Of a DNA stretch of 50,836 nucleotides, positions 27,038 through 36,370 are shown in pieces. The stretch spans positions 1-50,836 of the forward strand of contig CAMOYA010000005.1 in assembly GCA_946629635.1 (NCBI GenBank), written 5' to 3'. Position numbers and translations under genes: made by a program. Position 1 is the first letter of the stretch; each line of letters begins with the position of its first letter. The DNA comes from an uncultured Clostridia bacterium. Its GTDB lineage: Bacteria > Bacillota > Clostridia > Christensenellales > Aristaeellaceae. The notes under the pieces are model-generated. The model did no database searches, was not told the origin of the DNA, and saw only the letters and a list, made by a program, of their open reading frames with translations.

Positions 27038-29695
27038 TCAGATCTGTTCCTTCAGCTCCGCAATCCGGTTTTCCAGGGCGGCAGCCTTCGCCTGCGCAGC
27101 TTCCAGCTTGTCCTTCTCCTGCTGCACCAGCTGAGCCGGGGCCTTCGCCACGAATCCGGCGTTGCCCAGCATGCCCCGGGACCTGGCCATTTCCTTGTTC
27201 AGGTTCTCCAGCTCCTTCGTCAGGCGGGCCACTTCCTTCTCAAAGTCCACCAGGTCGCCCAGCGGGATGAACAGCTCGCCCGCCGCGGTCACGGCGGAAA
27301 CCGTCTTCTCCGTGACCTGATTGCGGTCGGACAGCATCTCTACCTCGGAGGCGCCGGCCAGACGGCGGAAATATCCTTCGCCGCCCTCCAGCGTTTCCTT
27401 CCATCCCTCGCCCGGCAGCAGCATCAGCCGCGTCCGCTTCGAGGGAGCCACGTTCATCTCGCTCCGCAGATTCCGGATCGTCCGGATGATCTCCATGATG
27501 CCCTGCATCTTCTGCTCATCCTCGGCAAAGGCATAATCATCCCGGATCTCCGGCCAGCTCTGCAGCATCAGGAAGCCTTCGCTGTCCGGCAGATACTTGT
27601 ACACCTGCTCCGTCAGGAAGGGCATGAAGGGATGCAGCAGCTTCAGCAGGTTTTCCAGCACGAAGAGCAGGACCGCCTTCACGGTTTCCTTGCTTTCCCC
27701 GTCCTCGCCCAGCAGCCGGCTCTTGCTCAGCTCGATATACCAGTCGCAGAACTCGCTCCAGGCAAAGTCATAGATCTTCGTGGCGGCCAGGCCGAAATCC
27801 CCGTCCTCCATGTGGGCGGAAACATCCCGGATCGCCTCCTGCAGGCGGCTGAGGATCCACTTGTCCGCCGTTTCCAGCTTCGCGGGATCAAAGCTCTTCC
27901 GCTCGCTGACGTTCATCAGCACGAAGCGGCTGGCGTTCCATACCTTGTTGGCAAAGTTCCGCGCCGCCTCGACCTTGTCCCGGCTGTAGCGCGTATCGTT
28001 TCCGGGGCTCACGCCCATCACCAGGCTGAAGCGCAGCGCGTCCGCGCCGTACTCCTCAACCACCTCCAGCGGATCCACGCCGTTGCCCAGGGACTTGGAC
28101 ATCTTCCGGCCCTGCTCGTCCCGCACCAGCCCGTGAATCAGCACGGTATCAAAGGGCGTCTCGCCCATGTTCTCGATGCCGGAGAAGATCATCCGGGCCA
28201 CCCAGAAGAAGATGATGTCGTATCCGGTCACCAGCATGCTCGTCGGATAGAAATACTTCAGATCCTCCGTCTGATCCGGCCATCCCAGCGTGGAGAAGGG
28301 CCACAGCGCAGAGGAGAACCAGGTATCCAGCACGTCCTCATCCTGATGCAGATGCTTTCCGCCGCACTTCGGACATACCGTCGGATCCTCCCGGGAGACG
28401 ATCATCTCTCCGCAGTCTTCGCAGTACCAGGCGGGAATCCGGTGACCCCACCACAGCTGGCGGCTGATGCACCAGTCCCGGATATTCTCCATCCAGTTGT
28501 AATAGATCTTGCTGAAGCGCTCGGGCACGAACTTCGTCTTCCCCTCGCGCACCGCCTGGATGGCCGGCTCCGCCAGCGGCTTCATCTTCACAAACCACTG
28601 CTCGGAAAGCCGCGGCTCCACCGGCGTGTTCTTGTGCCGGTAGCAGAAGCCCACATTGTGATTGTAATCCTCAATCTTCACCAGCAGGCCGAGCTGCTTC
28701 AGCTCCTCCACCAGCGCCTTGCGGCATTCCATGGGATCCATGCCCTGGAAGCGGCCGGCGTTCTCGTTCATCGTGCCGTCGTCATTGGTCACGGTGATGA
28801 TCTCCAGGTCATGCCGCTGGGCGACCTCGAAGTCGTTCGGGTCGTGCGCGGGGGTCATTTTCACCGCACCGGTGCCGAAGTCCATCTCCACATAGTCGTC
28901 CGCCACCACGGGGATTTCCTTGTTCATGATGGGCAGGATCACCTTCTTGCCCACCAGATGTGTATACCGCTCGTCGGCCGGGTTCACAGCCACGCCGGTA
29001 TCGCCCAGCATCGTTTCCGGCCGGGTGGTGGCCACCACCACGCCCTCGCTGCCGTCCGCTCCGGGATACCGGATGTACCACAGATGGCTGGCCTGTTCGG
29101 CGTATTCCACTTCCGCATCGCTCAGGGCGCTCCGGCACGCCGGGCACCAGTTGATCATCCGCTGGCCGCGGTAGATCAGGTTCTTTTCAAACAGGCGCAC
29201 GAACACCTCGCGCACCGCGCGGCTGCAGCCCTCATCCATCGTGAACCGTTCACGGCTCCAGTCGCAGCTGACGCCCATCTTCCGCTGCTGATGCACGATC
29301 CGGCCGCCATATTCCTTCTTCCAGTTCCACGCGCGCTCCAGGAACGCTTCCCGGCCGATGCCTTCCTTGGTCAGCCCTTCCTTGCGCATGGCCTCCACGA
29401 TCTTCACTTCCGTGGCGATGGCGGCATGGTCCGTCCCGGGCAGCCACAGGGTCGGGTCGCCCTTCATCCGGTGATACCGGATCGGCGCATCCTGCAGGAT
29501 GCAGTCCATGGCATGACCCATGTGCAGCTGGCCGGTGATGTTCGGCGGCGGCATCACGATCGTAAAGGGTTTCTTTCCTTCTTTCCGGTGAGCGACAAAG
29601 GCGCCGGATTCCTCCCAGTCCCGATAGATTCCGGCTTCAATCTCCTGGGGATTGAACCGGGTCTCCATATCCGCGCCGGTCATTTTCTTCTCCAT
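27038..29695 (-). CDS. valS: Valyl-tRNA synthetase
   Basis: MPPPNITGQLHMGHAMD (HIGH-type), GRKMSKSLGNGVDPLEVVEEYGADALRF (KMSKS), C-terminal coiled coil FEKEVARLTKELENLNKEMARSRGMLGNAGFVAKAPAQLVQQEKDKL. The coding start may be an internal Met (e.g. METRFNPQEIEAGIY). Confidence 0.97.
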   Translation of the reverse strand: MEKKMTGADMETRFNPQEIEAGIYRDWEESGAFVAHRKEGKKPFTIVMPPPNITGQLHMGHAMDCILQDAPIRYHRMKGDPTLWLPGTDHAAIATEVKIVEAMRKEGLTKEGIGREAFLERAWNWKKEYGGRIVHQQRKMGVSCDWSRERFTMDEGCSRAVREVFVRLFEKNLIYRGQRMINWCPACRSALSDAEVEYAEQASHLWYIRYPGADGSEGVVVATTRPETMLGDTGVAVNPADERYTHLVGKKVILPIMNKEIPVVADDYVEMDFGTGAVKMTPAHDPNDFEVAQRHDLEIITVTNDDGTMNENAGRFQGMDPMECRKALVEELKQLGLLVKIEDYNHNVGFCYRHKNTPVEPRLSEQWFVKMKPLAEPAIQAVREGKTKFVPERFSKIYYNWMENIRDWCISRQLWWGHRIPAWYCEDCGEMIVSREDPTVCPKCGGKHLHQDEDVLDTWFSSALWPFSTLGWPDQTEDLKYFYPTSMLVTGYDIIFFWVARMIFSGIENMGETPFDTVLIHGLVRDEQGRKMSKSLGNGVDPLEVVEEYGADALRFSLVMGVSPGNDTRYSRDKVEAARNFANKVWNASRFVLMNVSERKSFDPAKLETADKWILSRLQEAIRDVSAHMEDGDFGLAATKIYDFAWSEFCDWYIELSKSRLLGEDGESKETVKAVLLFVLENLLKLLHPFMPFLTEQVYKYLPDSEGFLMLQSWPEIRDDYAFAEDEQKMQGIMEIIRTIRNLRSEMNVAPSKRTRLMLLPGEGWKETLEGGEGYFRRLAGASEVEMLSDRNQVTEKTVSAVTAAGELFIPLGDLVDFEKEVARLTKELENLNKEMARSRGMLGNAGFVAKAPAQLVQQEKDKLEAAQAKAAALENRIAELKEQI

Positions 29696-29767
29696 GGTCT
29701 TCCCTCCTGCATCATGCGGCGCATCGCCGCAACCGTCCTCTTTCAGTCAGTGAGTGTCAGGTTCCTG

Positions 29768-29804
29768 AAAACAGAAACAGCTCCGACCCTGATGGGCGGA
29801 GCTG
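29768..29804 (-). terminator. Rho-independent terminator after rpmF
   Basis: Minus strand CAGCTCCGCCC-ATCA-GGGTCGGAGCTG followed by TTTCTGTTTTC. Confidence 0.75.
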
Positions 29805-29835
29805 CAATAGTCCCGTGTAAAAAAGCAGTCGACAA

Positions 29836-30027
29836 TCAGGCGTTCTTTTCTTCGTCCTTCTTGACGACCTGGACGCCATTATAATAACCGCAATTCTTGC
29901 ACACGCGATGAGCCAGCTTCATCTGATGGCACTGGGGGCATTCAACGATACCCGGCAGGCTCAGCTTCCAGTTGGCGCGGCGGCTGTGCTTGCGAGCCTT
30001 CGAAATTTTCCCCTTCGGTACAGCCAT
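29836..30027 (-). CDS. rpmF: 50S ribosomal protein L32
   Basis: [51 protein letters not shown]. Confidence 0.97.
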   Translation of the reverse strand: MAVPKGKISKARKHSRRANWKLSLPGIVECPQCHQMKLAHRVCKNCGYYNGVQVVKKDEEKNA

Positions 30028-30030
30028 GAT

Positions 30031-30522
30031 TCACACCTCCTCATTGTTATCAAGCAATTGCCTCAACCCGGCGAACGGATACTGCGTACCCGGCTCGGCG
30101 GGAATGGCATCCGGGTCCCTGTATTCAAAGCCCGGACAATCCTCCCGGCAAAGGAAACGGATTGGCAGAGCCATGACGGCGTATGACATCACCAGCTTGT
30201 CCAGCAAAACCTCATGCCCTTCATAGGCAAAGATTTCATCGTCCTCCATGTCCCCGTTCCGCTGGAAAACCTCGTCAAAGTCGTTCTCAACCTCGGCGCT
30301 TGCATCCTGCAGACAGTTGGCGCATGGGGCGTGGGCAACGGTCCTCAGCCTGCCTCTTACAGCGATCTGCCCTTCCTCATCGGCCATGAATTCCCCTTCC
30401 ACCGCGCAATCGTCGATCCGGACGATATCGCCGGTGATCTCCTGATCCGCAATGGCCTGCGTTCCGGAGAAACGGTACTCCTGACCGGGGTGGGCTAACG
30501 CTTCCGATACGTCAAGCTTCAT
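30031..30522 (-). CDS. YceD/DUF177 family protein
   Basis: Position immediately upstream of rpmF; RLRTVAHAPCANCLQDASAEVENDFDEVF...LDKLVMSYAVMALPIRFLCREDCPGF. Confidence 0.9.
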   Translation of the reverse strand: MKLDVSEALAHPGQEYRFSGTQAIADQEITGDIVRIDDCAVEGEFMADEEGQIAVRGRLRTVAHAPCANCLQDASAEVENDFDEVFQRNGDMEDDEIFAYEGHEVLLDKLVMSYAVMALPIRFLCREDCPGFEYRDPDAIPAEPGTQYPFAGLRQLLDNNEEV

Positions 30523-30550
30523 GTCCTCACCTCAAAAGTGACCATTTGGT

Positions 30551-30579
30551 ATTATAGTTGTTTCAAAATCGTTTGTCAA
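30551..30579 (-). promoter_or_regulatory. Perfect-consensus sigma-A promoter for yceD-rpmF
   Basis: Minus strand TTGACA-N17-TATAAT. Confidence 0.8.
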
Positions 30580-30597
30580 CAATATTTTGGGGCAATT

Positions 30598-31836
30598 TCA
30601 GTTGTCCCGGACCTTCCCGGTCGTCACCAGATCCAGCGTGTCGCGGGCGATCATGATTTCCTCATTCGTCGGGATCACGCAGATCTTCACCTTGCTGTCA
30701 TCCGCGGAAATCACGGCTTCGCTGCGGGTCTTGTTCTTTTCCGGGTCGATCTTGGCGCCCATGAATTCCATGCCCTCGATCACGCGCTGACGCAGCTCTG
30801 CGTTGTTCTCGCCGATGCCGGCGGTGAAGCAGATCACATCCACGCCGCCCATGGCCGCCGCGTAGGAACCGATGTACTTCTTGATGCCGTAAACCAGCAT
30901 ATCCTGCGCGAGGATCGCGTTCTCGTCGCCCGCTTCAGCCAGCGCATCCACGTCGCGGCAGTCGCTGCTCTTGCCGGTGATGCCCAGCAGGCCGCTCTTC
31001 TTGTTCATCATGGTCAGCACTTCGTCCACGCTGATCGGATGGCCCACGGGGGTTCCGTCATCGTTCAGGGGATTGTTGGCAATGAACTGCACGACGGCCG
31101 GATCGCAGCTGCCGCAGCGGGTACCCATCAGCAGGCCTTCCAGAGGCGTCAGGCCCATGGAGGTATCCACGCACTTCCCGTCCTTGACGGCGCTCAGGCT
31201 GGAGCCGTTGCCCAGGTGCGCAATGATGATCTTCTGGCCGATGGGGCTGATTCCGAGGAATTCGCATACCCGGCGGCTCACATACCGGTGGCTGGTGCCG
31301 TGGAAGCCGTAGCGGCGGACATGCAGCTTTTCTTCATACATCTTCGGCACGCCGTACATATAGGCCTTCGGCGGCATGGTCTGATGGAAGGCCGTGTCGA
31401 AAACGGCCACCTGGGGCGTTCCCTTCATCACCTTTTCGCAGGCTTCGATGCCCATCAGGTTCGCCGGGTTGTGCAGCGGTCCCAGCGGGAAGCAATCCCG
31501 GATCGCCTGCTTGGCCGCATCGTTGACGATGACGGAAGCCGTAAACGCGCTGCCGCCGTGCAGCACGCGGTGACCGACAGCACCGATCTCGTCCGTGCTC
31601 TTGATCACGCCGTACTCCGGATCCTGCAGGATCTTCAGCATCAGCTGCGCCGCCGCTTCATGGTCCGGAATTTCCTCCGTGATCTCCGTCTTCTTATCGC
31701 CGGCGCTGTGCTTCAGGCGGCTGCCCTCGATGCCGATGCGCTCAACCAGTCCCTTGGCCAGCTCCTTTTCGCCGTCCATATCAATCAGCTGATACTTCAG
31801 GGAGGAGGATCCCGCGTTTACAACCAGTATTTTCAT
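30598..31836 (-). CDS. ackA: Acetate kinase
   Basis: MKILVVNAGSSSLKYQLIDM...FDTAFHQTMPPKAYMYGVP...RRYGFHGTSHRYVS...IAHLGNGSSLSAVKDGKCVDTSMGLTPLEGL. Confidence 0.97.
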   Translation of the reverse strand: MKILVVNAGSSSLKYQLIDMDGEKELAKGLVERIGIEGSRLKHSAGDKKTEITEEIPDHEAAAQLMLKILQDPEYGVIKSTDEIGAVGHRVLHGGSAFTASVIVNDAAKQAIRDCFPLGPLHNPANLMGIEACEKVMKGTPQVAVFDTAFHQTMPPKAYMYGVPKMYEEKLHVRRYGFHGTSHRYVSRRVCEFLGISPIGQKIIIAHLGNGSSLSAVKDGKCVDTSMGLTPLEGLLMGTRCGSCDPAVVQFIANNPLNDDGTPVGHPISVDEVLTMMNKKSGLLGITGKSSDCRDVDALAEAGDENAILAQDMLVYGIKKYIGSYAAAMGGVDVICFTAGIGENNAELRQRVIEGMEFMGAKIDPEKNKTRSEAVISADDSKVKICVIPTNEEIMIARDTLDLVTTGKVRDN

Positions 31837-31870
31837 GCTTTCTTTCTCCTTTGATTCATGATGGATAACC

Positions 31871-33622
31871 TTATCCATTATATCCGCTTTTCTCTTCTCT
31901 TTCAAGGCCCGGATTGCCGGTCAGCGCCTCAAACGTCACGCCGTATTTCACCGCGATCTCCCGGGCAAAGGATTTGCCCTCCGGCGGTGCGATCCGGACG
32001 CGGAATGTATGCCTGCCCTCCCGGGTTTCCGAAACCAGGGAAACGGCTTTCCCAGCCTTGTCATCCGAATTGACCGCCTCGTCCAGCTCCTGGGCCAGCT
32101 TGTGCATATGCGTATTGTATACGGCCCGGGCATCCTTCTGCAGAATCGCCTTCACCGCGTCCACGGCGATATAGTATCCTTCCTCAAAGGAGGTGGTGGA
32201 GAATGTCTCGTTCAGCAGGATCAGGGAGCGTCCGGAGCTTTCCGCGAACAGCTCCCGGAATCGCCGGCATTCCTCCCCCAGCCTTCCCAGATCCAGCGTC
32301 TTGTCCTCATCCGCCGGGAAATGGGTGAAAACCCGGTCCGCCGGATCAAAGCGGAAGGAATCCGCCGGTACGCTGATCCCGCACTGGGCCAGCAGAAACA
32401 GCTGCCCGACCGCCTGGGTCACGGTGGTCTTTCCGCCCCGGTTGGCGCCGGTCAGCACATATACGCGCCTTTGGGCATCAAATGCCAGGTCGTTCGGGAC
32501 CACGTTCTCCGGAGCCTCCGCGCCGATCAGCTTCAGATTGTAGAAGCCTTCCGCCTCCATGCGCGCCGTTTCCGATGCCTCCGCAAAGATCTCGGGCCGG
32601 CAGAAACGCCAGCCCTTCTTCCGCATGGCGCTGATGTATTCCGCCCACCGGGTATAGAACACCAGCTCCGGAATCAGCCCGGAGATCTCCTTCACGGAGA
32701 TATTCACATACTGAGCCAGCGTCGCCTTCAGCTTTTTGGTCAGCCTGGACAAAAGCATGCTGGCCGCGGAATCCATCTGCCGGGGCACCATGGATCCGCC
32801 GTCGGAGTCCGGCACCGCCGCCATCGAAAGCCCCAGCAGCGGATTGCGCATCACTGCGGCGGTTCGCACCAGCCGGTCCGCCCCCTGGCCGATCGCGTCC
32901 GTCATGCTGGCCGGATAGGCGGAATAGCTGCCGTTCCAGTCCGCCTCCGGATAGATGTCGTTCCGTGGAGACACGGCCGTGATGAAATGCTTCAAAAGTC
33001 CCGAATGCGTGAACGGCTTGCTGTTGACGGTGATCAGGCCGATGCTCACCGCCTCGAAGCGCTCGTTCAGGTTCATGCCGATGGTCAGGCTTCTGACCTC
33101 GGACGCGGAGGTGCGCATCGCCTCGACATCCTTTTTCAGCGCCTCAAATCCGTTGGAACGGTAGATCCGGTCCACCGTATCCCGCAGGGCGCAGAGCCCC
33201 CGGGAGGTGATATCCTTCCCGGACAGGCATTCCCGGATCTCCTCCACCGCCACAATATAGTCGTGATACTCCTCCAGCCGGTGAAGCAGATCCCATACGC
33301 CTGTATCGTTCTCATCGTGCCGTTTGACCACGCCGTAGTCGTAGAATGTCTTGACCTTCTCCAGCAGCTTCATCAGCCTGTCCCGGATTTCCGGATGGTT
33401 CAGCAGATCCTCGAAGACCTCGGCGCGCCATGCGCTGACCCGCGGATCCGCCGTCATGCTGGTCATGACCCGGCGCAAAAGCGGCACCTCCTGCGGCTGC
33501 TGCGCGATCTTTTCCGTCAGCGCATCCAGCCCCAGATCGTGCCATGCCGCATCCGGCAAAAGCGCATAGGTCACCTCGTCCTGAAGCGGAAAAAGAATGC
33601 TGAGGGTCGATTCCTCTTTCAT
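31871..33622 (-). CDS. MutS-family ATPase lacking the N-terminal mismatch-recognition domain
   Basis: RVYVLTGANRGGKTTVTQAVGQLFLLAQCGISVPAD...FTHFPADEDKTLDLGRLGEECRRFRELF...SLILLNETFSTTSFEEGYYIAVDAV...ARAVYNTHMHKLA; 583 aa. Confidence 0.88.
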   Translation of the reverse strand: MKEESTLSILFPLQDEVTYALLPDAAWHDLGLDALTEKIAQQPQEVPLLRRVMTSMTADPRVSAWRAEVFEDLLNHPEIRDRLMKLLEKVKTFYDYGVVKRHDENDTGVWDLLHRLEEYHDYIVAVEEIRECLSGKDITSRGLCALRDTVDRIYRSNGFEALKKDVEAMRTSASEVRSLTIGMNLNERFEAVSIGLITVNSKPFTHSGLLKHFITAVSPRNDIYPEADWNGSYSAYPASMTDAIGQGADRLVRTAAVMRNPLLGLSMAAVPDSDGGSMVPRQMDSAASMLLSRLTKKLKATLAQYVNISVKEISGLIPELVFYTRWAEYISAMRKKGWRFCRPEIFAEASETARMEAEGFYNLKLIGAEAPENVVPNDLAFDAQRRVYVLTGANRGGKTTVTQAVGQLFLLAQCGISVPADSFRFDPADRVFTHFPADEDKTLDLGRLGEECRRFRELFAESSGRSLILLNETFSTTSFEEGYYIAVDAVKAILQKDARAVYNTHMHKLAQELDEAVNSDDKAGKAVSLVSETREGRHTFRVRIAPPEGKSFAREIAVKYGVTFEALTGNPGLEREEKSGYNG

Positions 33623-33646
33623 GGGATGTCGTCCTCCCCTTCCGGT

Positions 33647-34813
33647 TTATCCGCGCATGCGGCGCAGATCCGCCACGATGGCCGCAATTGCCGCCGAAGC
33701 CTGGTCAATTTCTTCCTCCGTTGTTTCCCTTCCCAGCGTCAGCCGGATACCGCTCCGGATCCGCCCGTCGTCCAGGCCCACCGCCTTCAGCACATGGCTG
33801 GCCTCCATGCTGCCGGCCGTACAGGCGCTGCCGGCGGAAGCCGCAATGCCGGCCAGGTCCAGCCGCAAAAGCAGCGCTTCCCCGTCGATGCCGGCAAAGG
33901 AAAAGTGCGCATTGTTGGCGGCGCGTTTCTCCCCCGCCGCATCCGGCTCCGGACCGTTCAGGAAGGAATCGGGTACGTCGGACAGCACGCGGGTGATCAG
34001 GCGATCCCTCAGCCTTCGGATCCGGGCAAGCGCCGCATCCATATCCCGCCGGGCGATCTCCATCGCCGCGCCCATGCCGACGATGGCCGCCACGTTCTCC
34101 GTTCCCGGCCGCAGACCGCGCTCCTGCGCGCCGCCGGACAGGATCCCGTCCAGCCGCGTGCCCCGCCGGACATACAGGCATCCGATCCCCTTGGGGCCGT
34201 GAAACTTATGCGCGCTCAGGCTCATCAGATCCGCACCGGTCTGCCGGACATCCAGGCGCATCATTCCCGCCGCCTGCACCGCGTCCGTATGAAACACGGC
34301 GCCCGCCTCCCGGGCGATCCGGCCGATCTCCGCCACCGGCTCCACCGTTCCGATCTCGTTGTTCACCGTCATCACGCTGATCAGGACCGTATCCTCCCGG
34401 ATGGCCTTCCGGACCGATTCGGGAGCAATCACGCCCTCCCGGTCCGGCTGCAGATATGTCGCCTCAAAGCCCTGCTTTTCCAGCGCTTCACAGGTATGCA
34501 GCACCGCGTGGTGTTCAATGGCGTCCGTGATCAGATGCCGGCCTTTCTCCGCGGCGGCAAGCATCGCGCCGCGGATCGCCATGTTGTCGCTCTCGGTTCC
34601 GCCGGATGTAAAAAGGATTTCTGAGGGCTCCGCTCCCAGAAATTCGGCCGCCTGCCTTCTTGCCTGCTCCACCGCTTTCCGTGCTTCGCGCCCGGTGGCA
34701 TAAACGCCGGAAGGATTCCCGAAGCTTCCCGTCAGATACGGCATCATGGCCTCCAGCACCTCCGGAAGCATGGGCGATGTGGCGGCATAGTCCAGATAGA
34801 TTCTGTTTTTCAT
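33647..34813 (-). CDS. Cysteine desulfurase (NifS/IscS family)
   Basis: IYLDYAATSPMLPEVLEAM...FTSGGTESDNMAIRG...ITDAIEHHAVLHTCEALEKQGF...LSAHKFHGPKGIGCLYVR...SAGSACTAGSMEASHVLKAVGL. Confidence 0.96.
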   Translation of the reverse strand: MKNRIYLDYAATSPMLPEVLEAMMPYLTGSFGNPSGVYATGREARKAVEQARRQAAEFLGAEPSEILFTSGGTESDNMAIRGAMLAAAEKGRHLITDAIEHHAVLHTCEALEKQGFEATYLQPDREGVIAPESVRKAIREDTVLISVMTVNNEIGTVEPVAEIGRIAREAGAVFHTDAVQAAGMMRLDVRQTGADLMSLSAHKFHGPKGIGCLYVRRGTRLDGILSGGAQERGLRPGTENVAAIVGMGAAMEIARRDMDAALARIRRLRDRLITRVLSDVPDSFLNGPEPDAAGEKRAANNAHFSFAGIDGEALLLRLDLAGIAASAGSACTAGSMEASHVLKAVGLDDGRIRSGIRLTLGRETTEEEIDQASAAIAAIVADLRRMRG

Positions 34814-34846
34814 GAAGGATTCCTCAGTGGTGTTGTTTCAGCGTTC

Positions 34847-35197
34847 CTACAGCCGGGTCTGGAACAGCGTGAAGGAATTGCGCATGTCGCTGGCCAGGAA
34901 ATTGATCATGTTGAACAGCAGGGTCAGCATCAGCAGGATCGCCGCCGTGCCGATGAGAATGGCCGCCAGATTGCTGACATCCATCAGGACGCGAATCCGG
35001 TCCCGCAGCCTCATTTTGCGTTCCTCCCGGAGAAGCGCCTCCTCCTGAGGATCCGGTTCTTCCTCCTCCAGCGCATCAAACCCGTCATCGTATTCCGTGT
35101 CTTCCTCTTCCGGATATTCCTCTTCCGGAATCTCCGTATAAAGCGGCGTCTGCCGCCGTGTCGCGTCAATCGGTTCATTGTGCCTGAAATAGGCCAT
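34847..35197 (-). CDS. Small acidic single-TM membrane protein, unknown function
   Basis: Acidic N-terminus (EIPEEEYPEEEDTEYDDGFDALEEEEPDPQEE) and TM helix (LAAILIGTAAILLMLTLLFNMI); fits in a co-directional gene run. Confidence 0.7.
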   Translation of the reverse strand: MAYFRHNEPIDATRRQTPLYTEIPEEEYPEEEDTEYDDGFDALEEEEPDPQEEALLREERKMRLRDRIRVLMDVSNLAAILIGTAAILLMLTLLFNMINFLASDMRNSFTLFQTRL

Positions 35198-35232
35198 CCG
35201 CGTTCACCTCCCCCGCATCGCTGCGATGCCTG

Positions 35233-35754
35233 CTATACATAATCCAGCCACGGTGCTTCCGCCTCATCCCGCCCGGTCAGATGCCCCTCCTCCAGAAGGC
35301 CGGGAAAGCCATTCTGCCGAAGCGCTTCGTACAGAACGATCGCCGCGGAATTGGCCAGGTTCAGGCTGCGCGCCTCCGCGCGCATCGGAATCCGGATGCA
35401 CCGGTCATACGCCTTTTCGAGCAGGTTTTCCGGCAGGCCTCTCGTTTCGCAGCCGAAAACCAGAAAGTCCCCGTCCCGGTACTGCGCCTCATGATAGGAC
35501 CGGGGCGCCTTGGTCGTGGCAAAATGGGTCCGGATCCCCGGATGCGCCTTCCAGAAGGCCTCCAGATCCGGATATACGTGGTACTCCATCAGATTCCAGT
35601 AGTCCAGCCCGGCGCGCTTTAGGTATTTGTCCGCCAGGGAAAAACCCAGCGGTTCGATCAGGTGCAGAACCGCGCCGGTGGCCGCGCAGGTCCGCGCGAT
35701 GTTGCCGGTGTTCTGCGGAATTTCCGGGTTCACCAGAACGATGTTCATGCTCAT
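35233..35754 (-). CDS. trmL: tRNA (cytidine(34)-2'-O)-methyltransferase (SPOUT)
   Basis: MNIVLVNPEIPQNTGNIARTCAATGAVLHLIEPLGFSLADKYLKRAGLDYW...LVFGCETRGLPENLL...IRIPMRAEARSLNLANSAAIVLYEALRQ. Confidence 0.96.
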   Translation of the reverse strand: MSMNIVLVNPEIPQNTGNIARTCAATGAVLHLIEPLGFSLADKYLKRAGLDYWNLMEYHVYPDLEAFWKAHPGIRTHFATTKAPRSYHEAQYRDGDFLVFGCETRGLPENLLEKAYDRCIRIPMRAEARSLNLANSAAIVLYEALRQNGFPGLLEEGHLTGRDEAEAPWLDYV

Positions 35755-36284
35755 GGGACAGTCCTCCCGCCCTCGGTCTTTCTCCTCACCAGCGCCAGAA
35801 CCGCCATGGCGATCAGCACGCCCGTCAGCACGCCGCAGGAGTCCAGCAGCACATCCGTCCACTGGCCGCTCCGCCCGTCGATCAGCATCTGGTGCAGCTC
35901 ATCCGTGCACGCATACAGCGCGCCGATTCCCCACGCCAGGAAGGGAATGCCTTTCCGGCGGCCGAACCAGCTGAGCAGGCAGAGCCGGAGCAGCAGCCCC
36001 AGCACCGTATATTCCGTAAAATGTGCCGCCTTCCGGACGATGTGCTGAACGGAGTTAAAGATGGAGTGCTGCTCCTGCACCGGCATGCGGTCGTAATCCC
36101 TGTACACCGCGTGTACCACGGCTTCGGAGATCTGTCCGCTCGTCCGGTCCGACCGCTCCGCCGGCTCCATGGAGAAGCAGAAGATCAGGACCATCATTCC
36201 AACGGTCAGCACCGTGGTCAGTGCCCGGACCCATGTCCGCTGCCAGCCGGTATTCCGCATCCGTGCACTCCTCTCGCATTTCAT
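35751..36284 (-). CDS. VanZ-like family membrane protein
   Basis: VRKAAHFTEYTVLGLLLRLCL...LAWGIGALYACTDELHQMLIDGRSGQWTDVLLDSCGVLTG; ATGA overlap with trmL. Confidence 0.9.
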   Translation of the reverse strand: MKCERSARMRNTGWQRTWVRALTTVLTVGMMVLIFCFSMEPAERSDRTSGQISEAVVHAVYRDYDRMPVQEQHSIFNSVQHIVRKAAHFTEYTVLGLLLRLCLLSWFGRRKGIPFLAWGIGALYACTDELHQMLIDGRSGQWTDVLLDSCGVLTGVLIAMAVLALVRRKTEGGRTVP

Positions 36285-36323
36285 AATACGTGTATGATAG
36301 CACTTCGCGCCTGGAAGCGCAAG

Positions 36324-36350
36324 AAAAGCGCCGGACGCGCCGGCGCTTTT
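36324..36350 (-). terminator. Rho-independent terminator after dnaJ
   Basis: AAAAGCGCCGG-loop-CCGGCGCTTTT. Confidence 0.8.
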
Positions 36351-36370
36351 CGCTGCCTTCAGCCGAAAGG

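Noticed and set aside
27632-29884. 750-aa plus-strand ORF
   Set aside because: Antisense shadow of valS.
32009-34624. 871-aa plus-strand ORF
   Set aside because: Antisense shadow of mutS-like and cysteine desulfurase genes.
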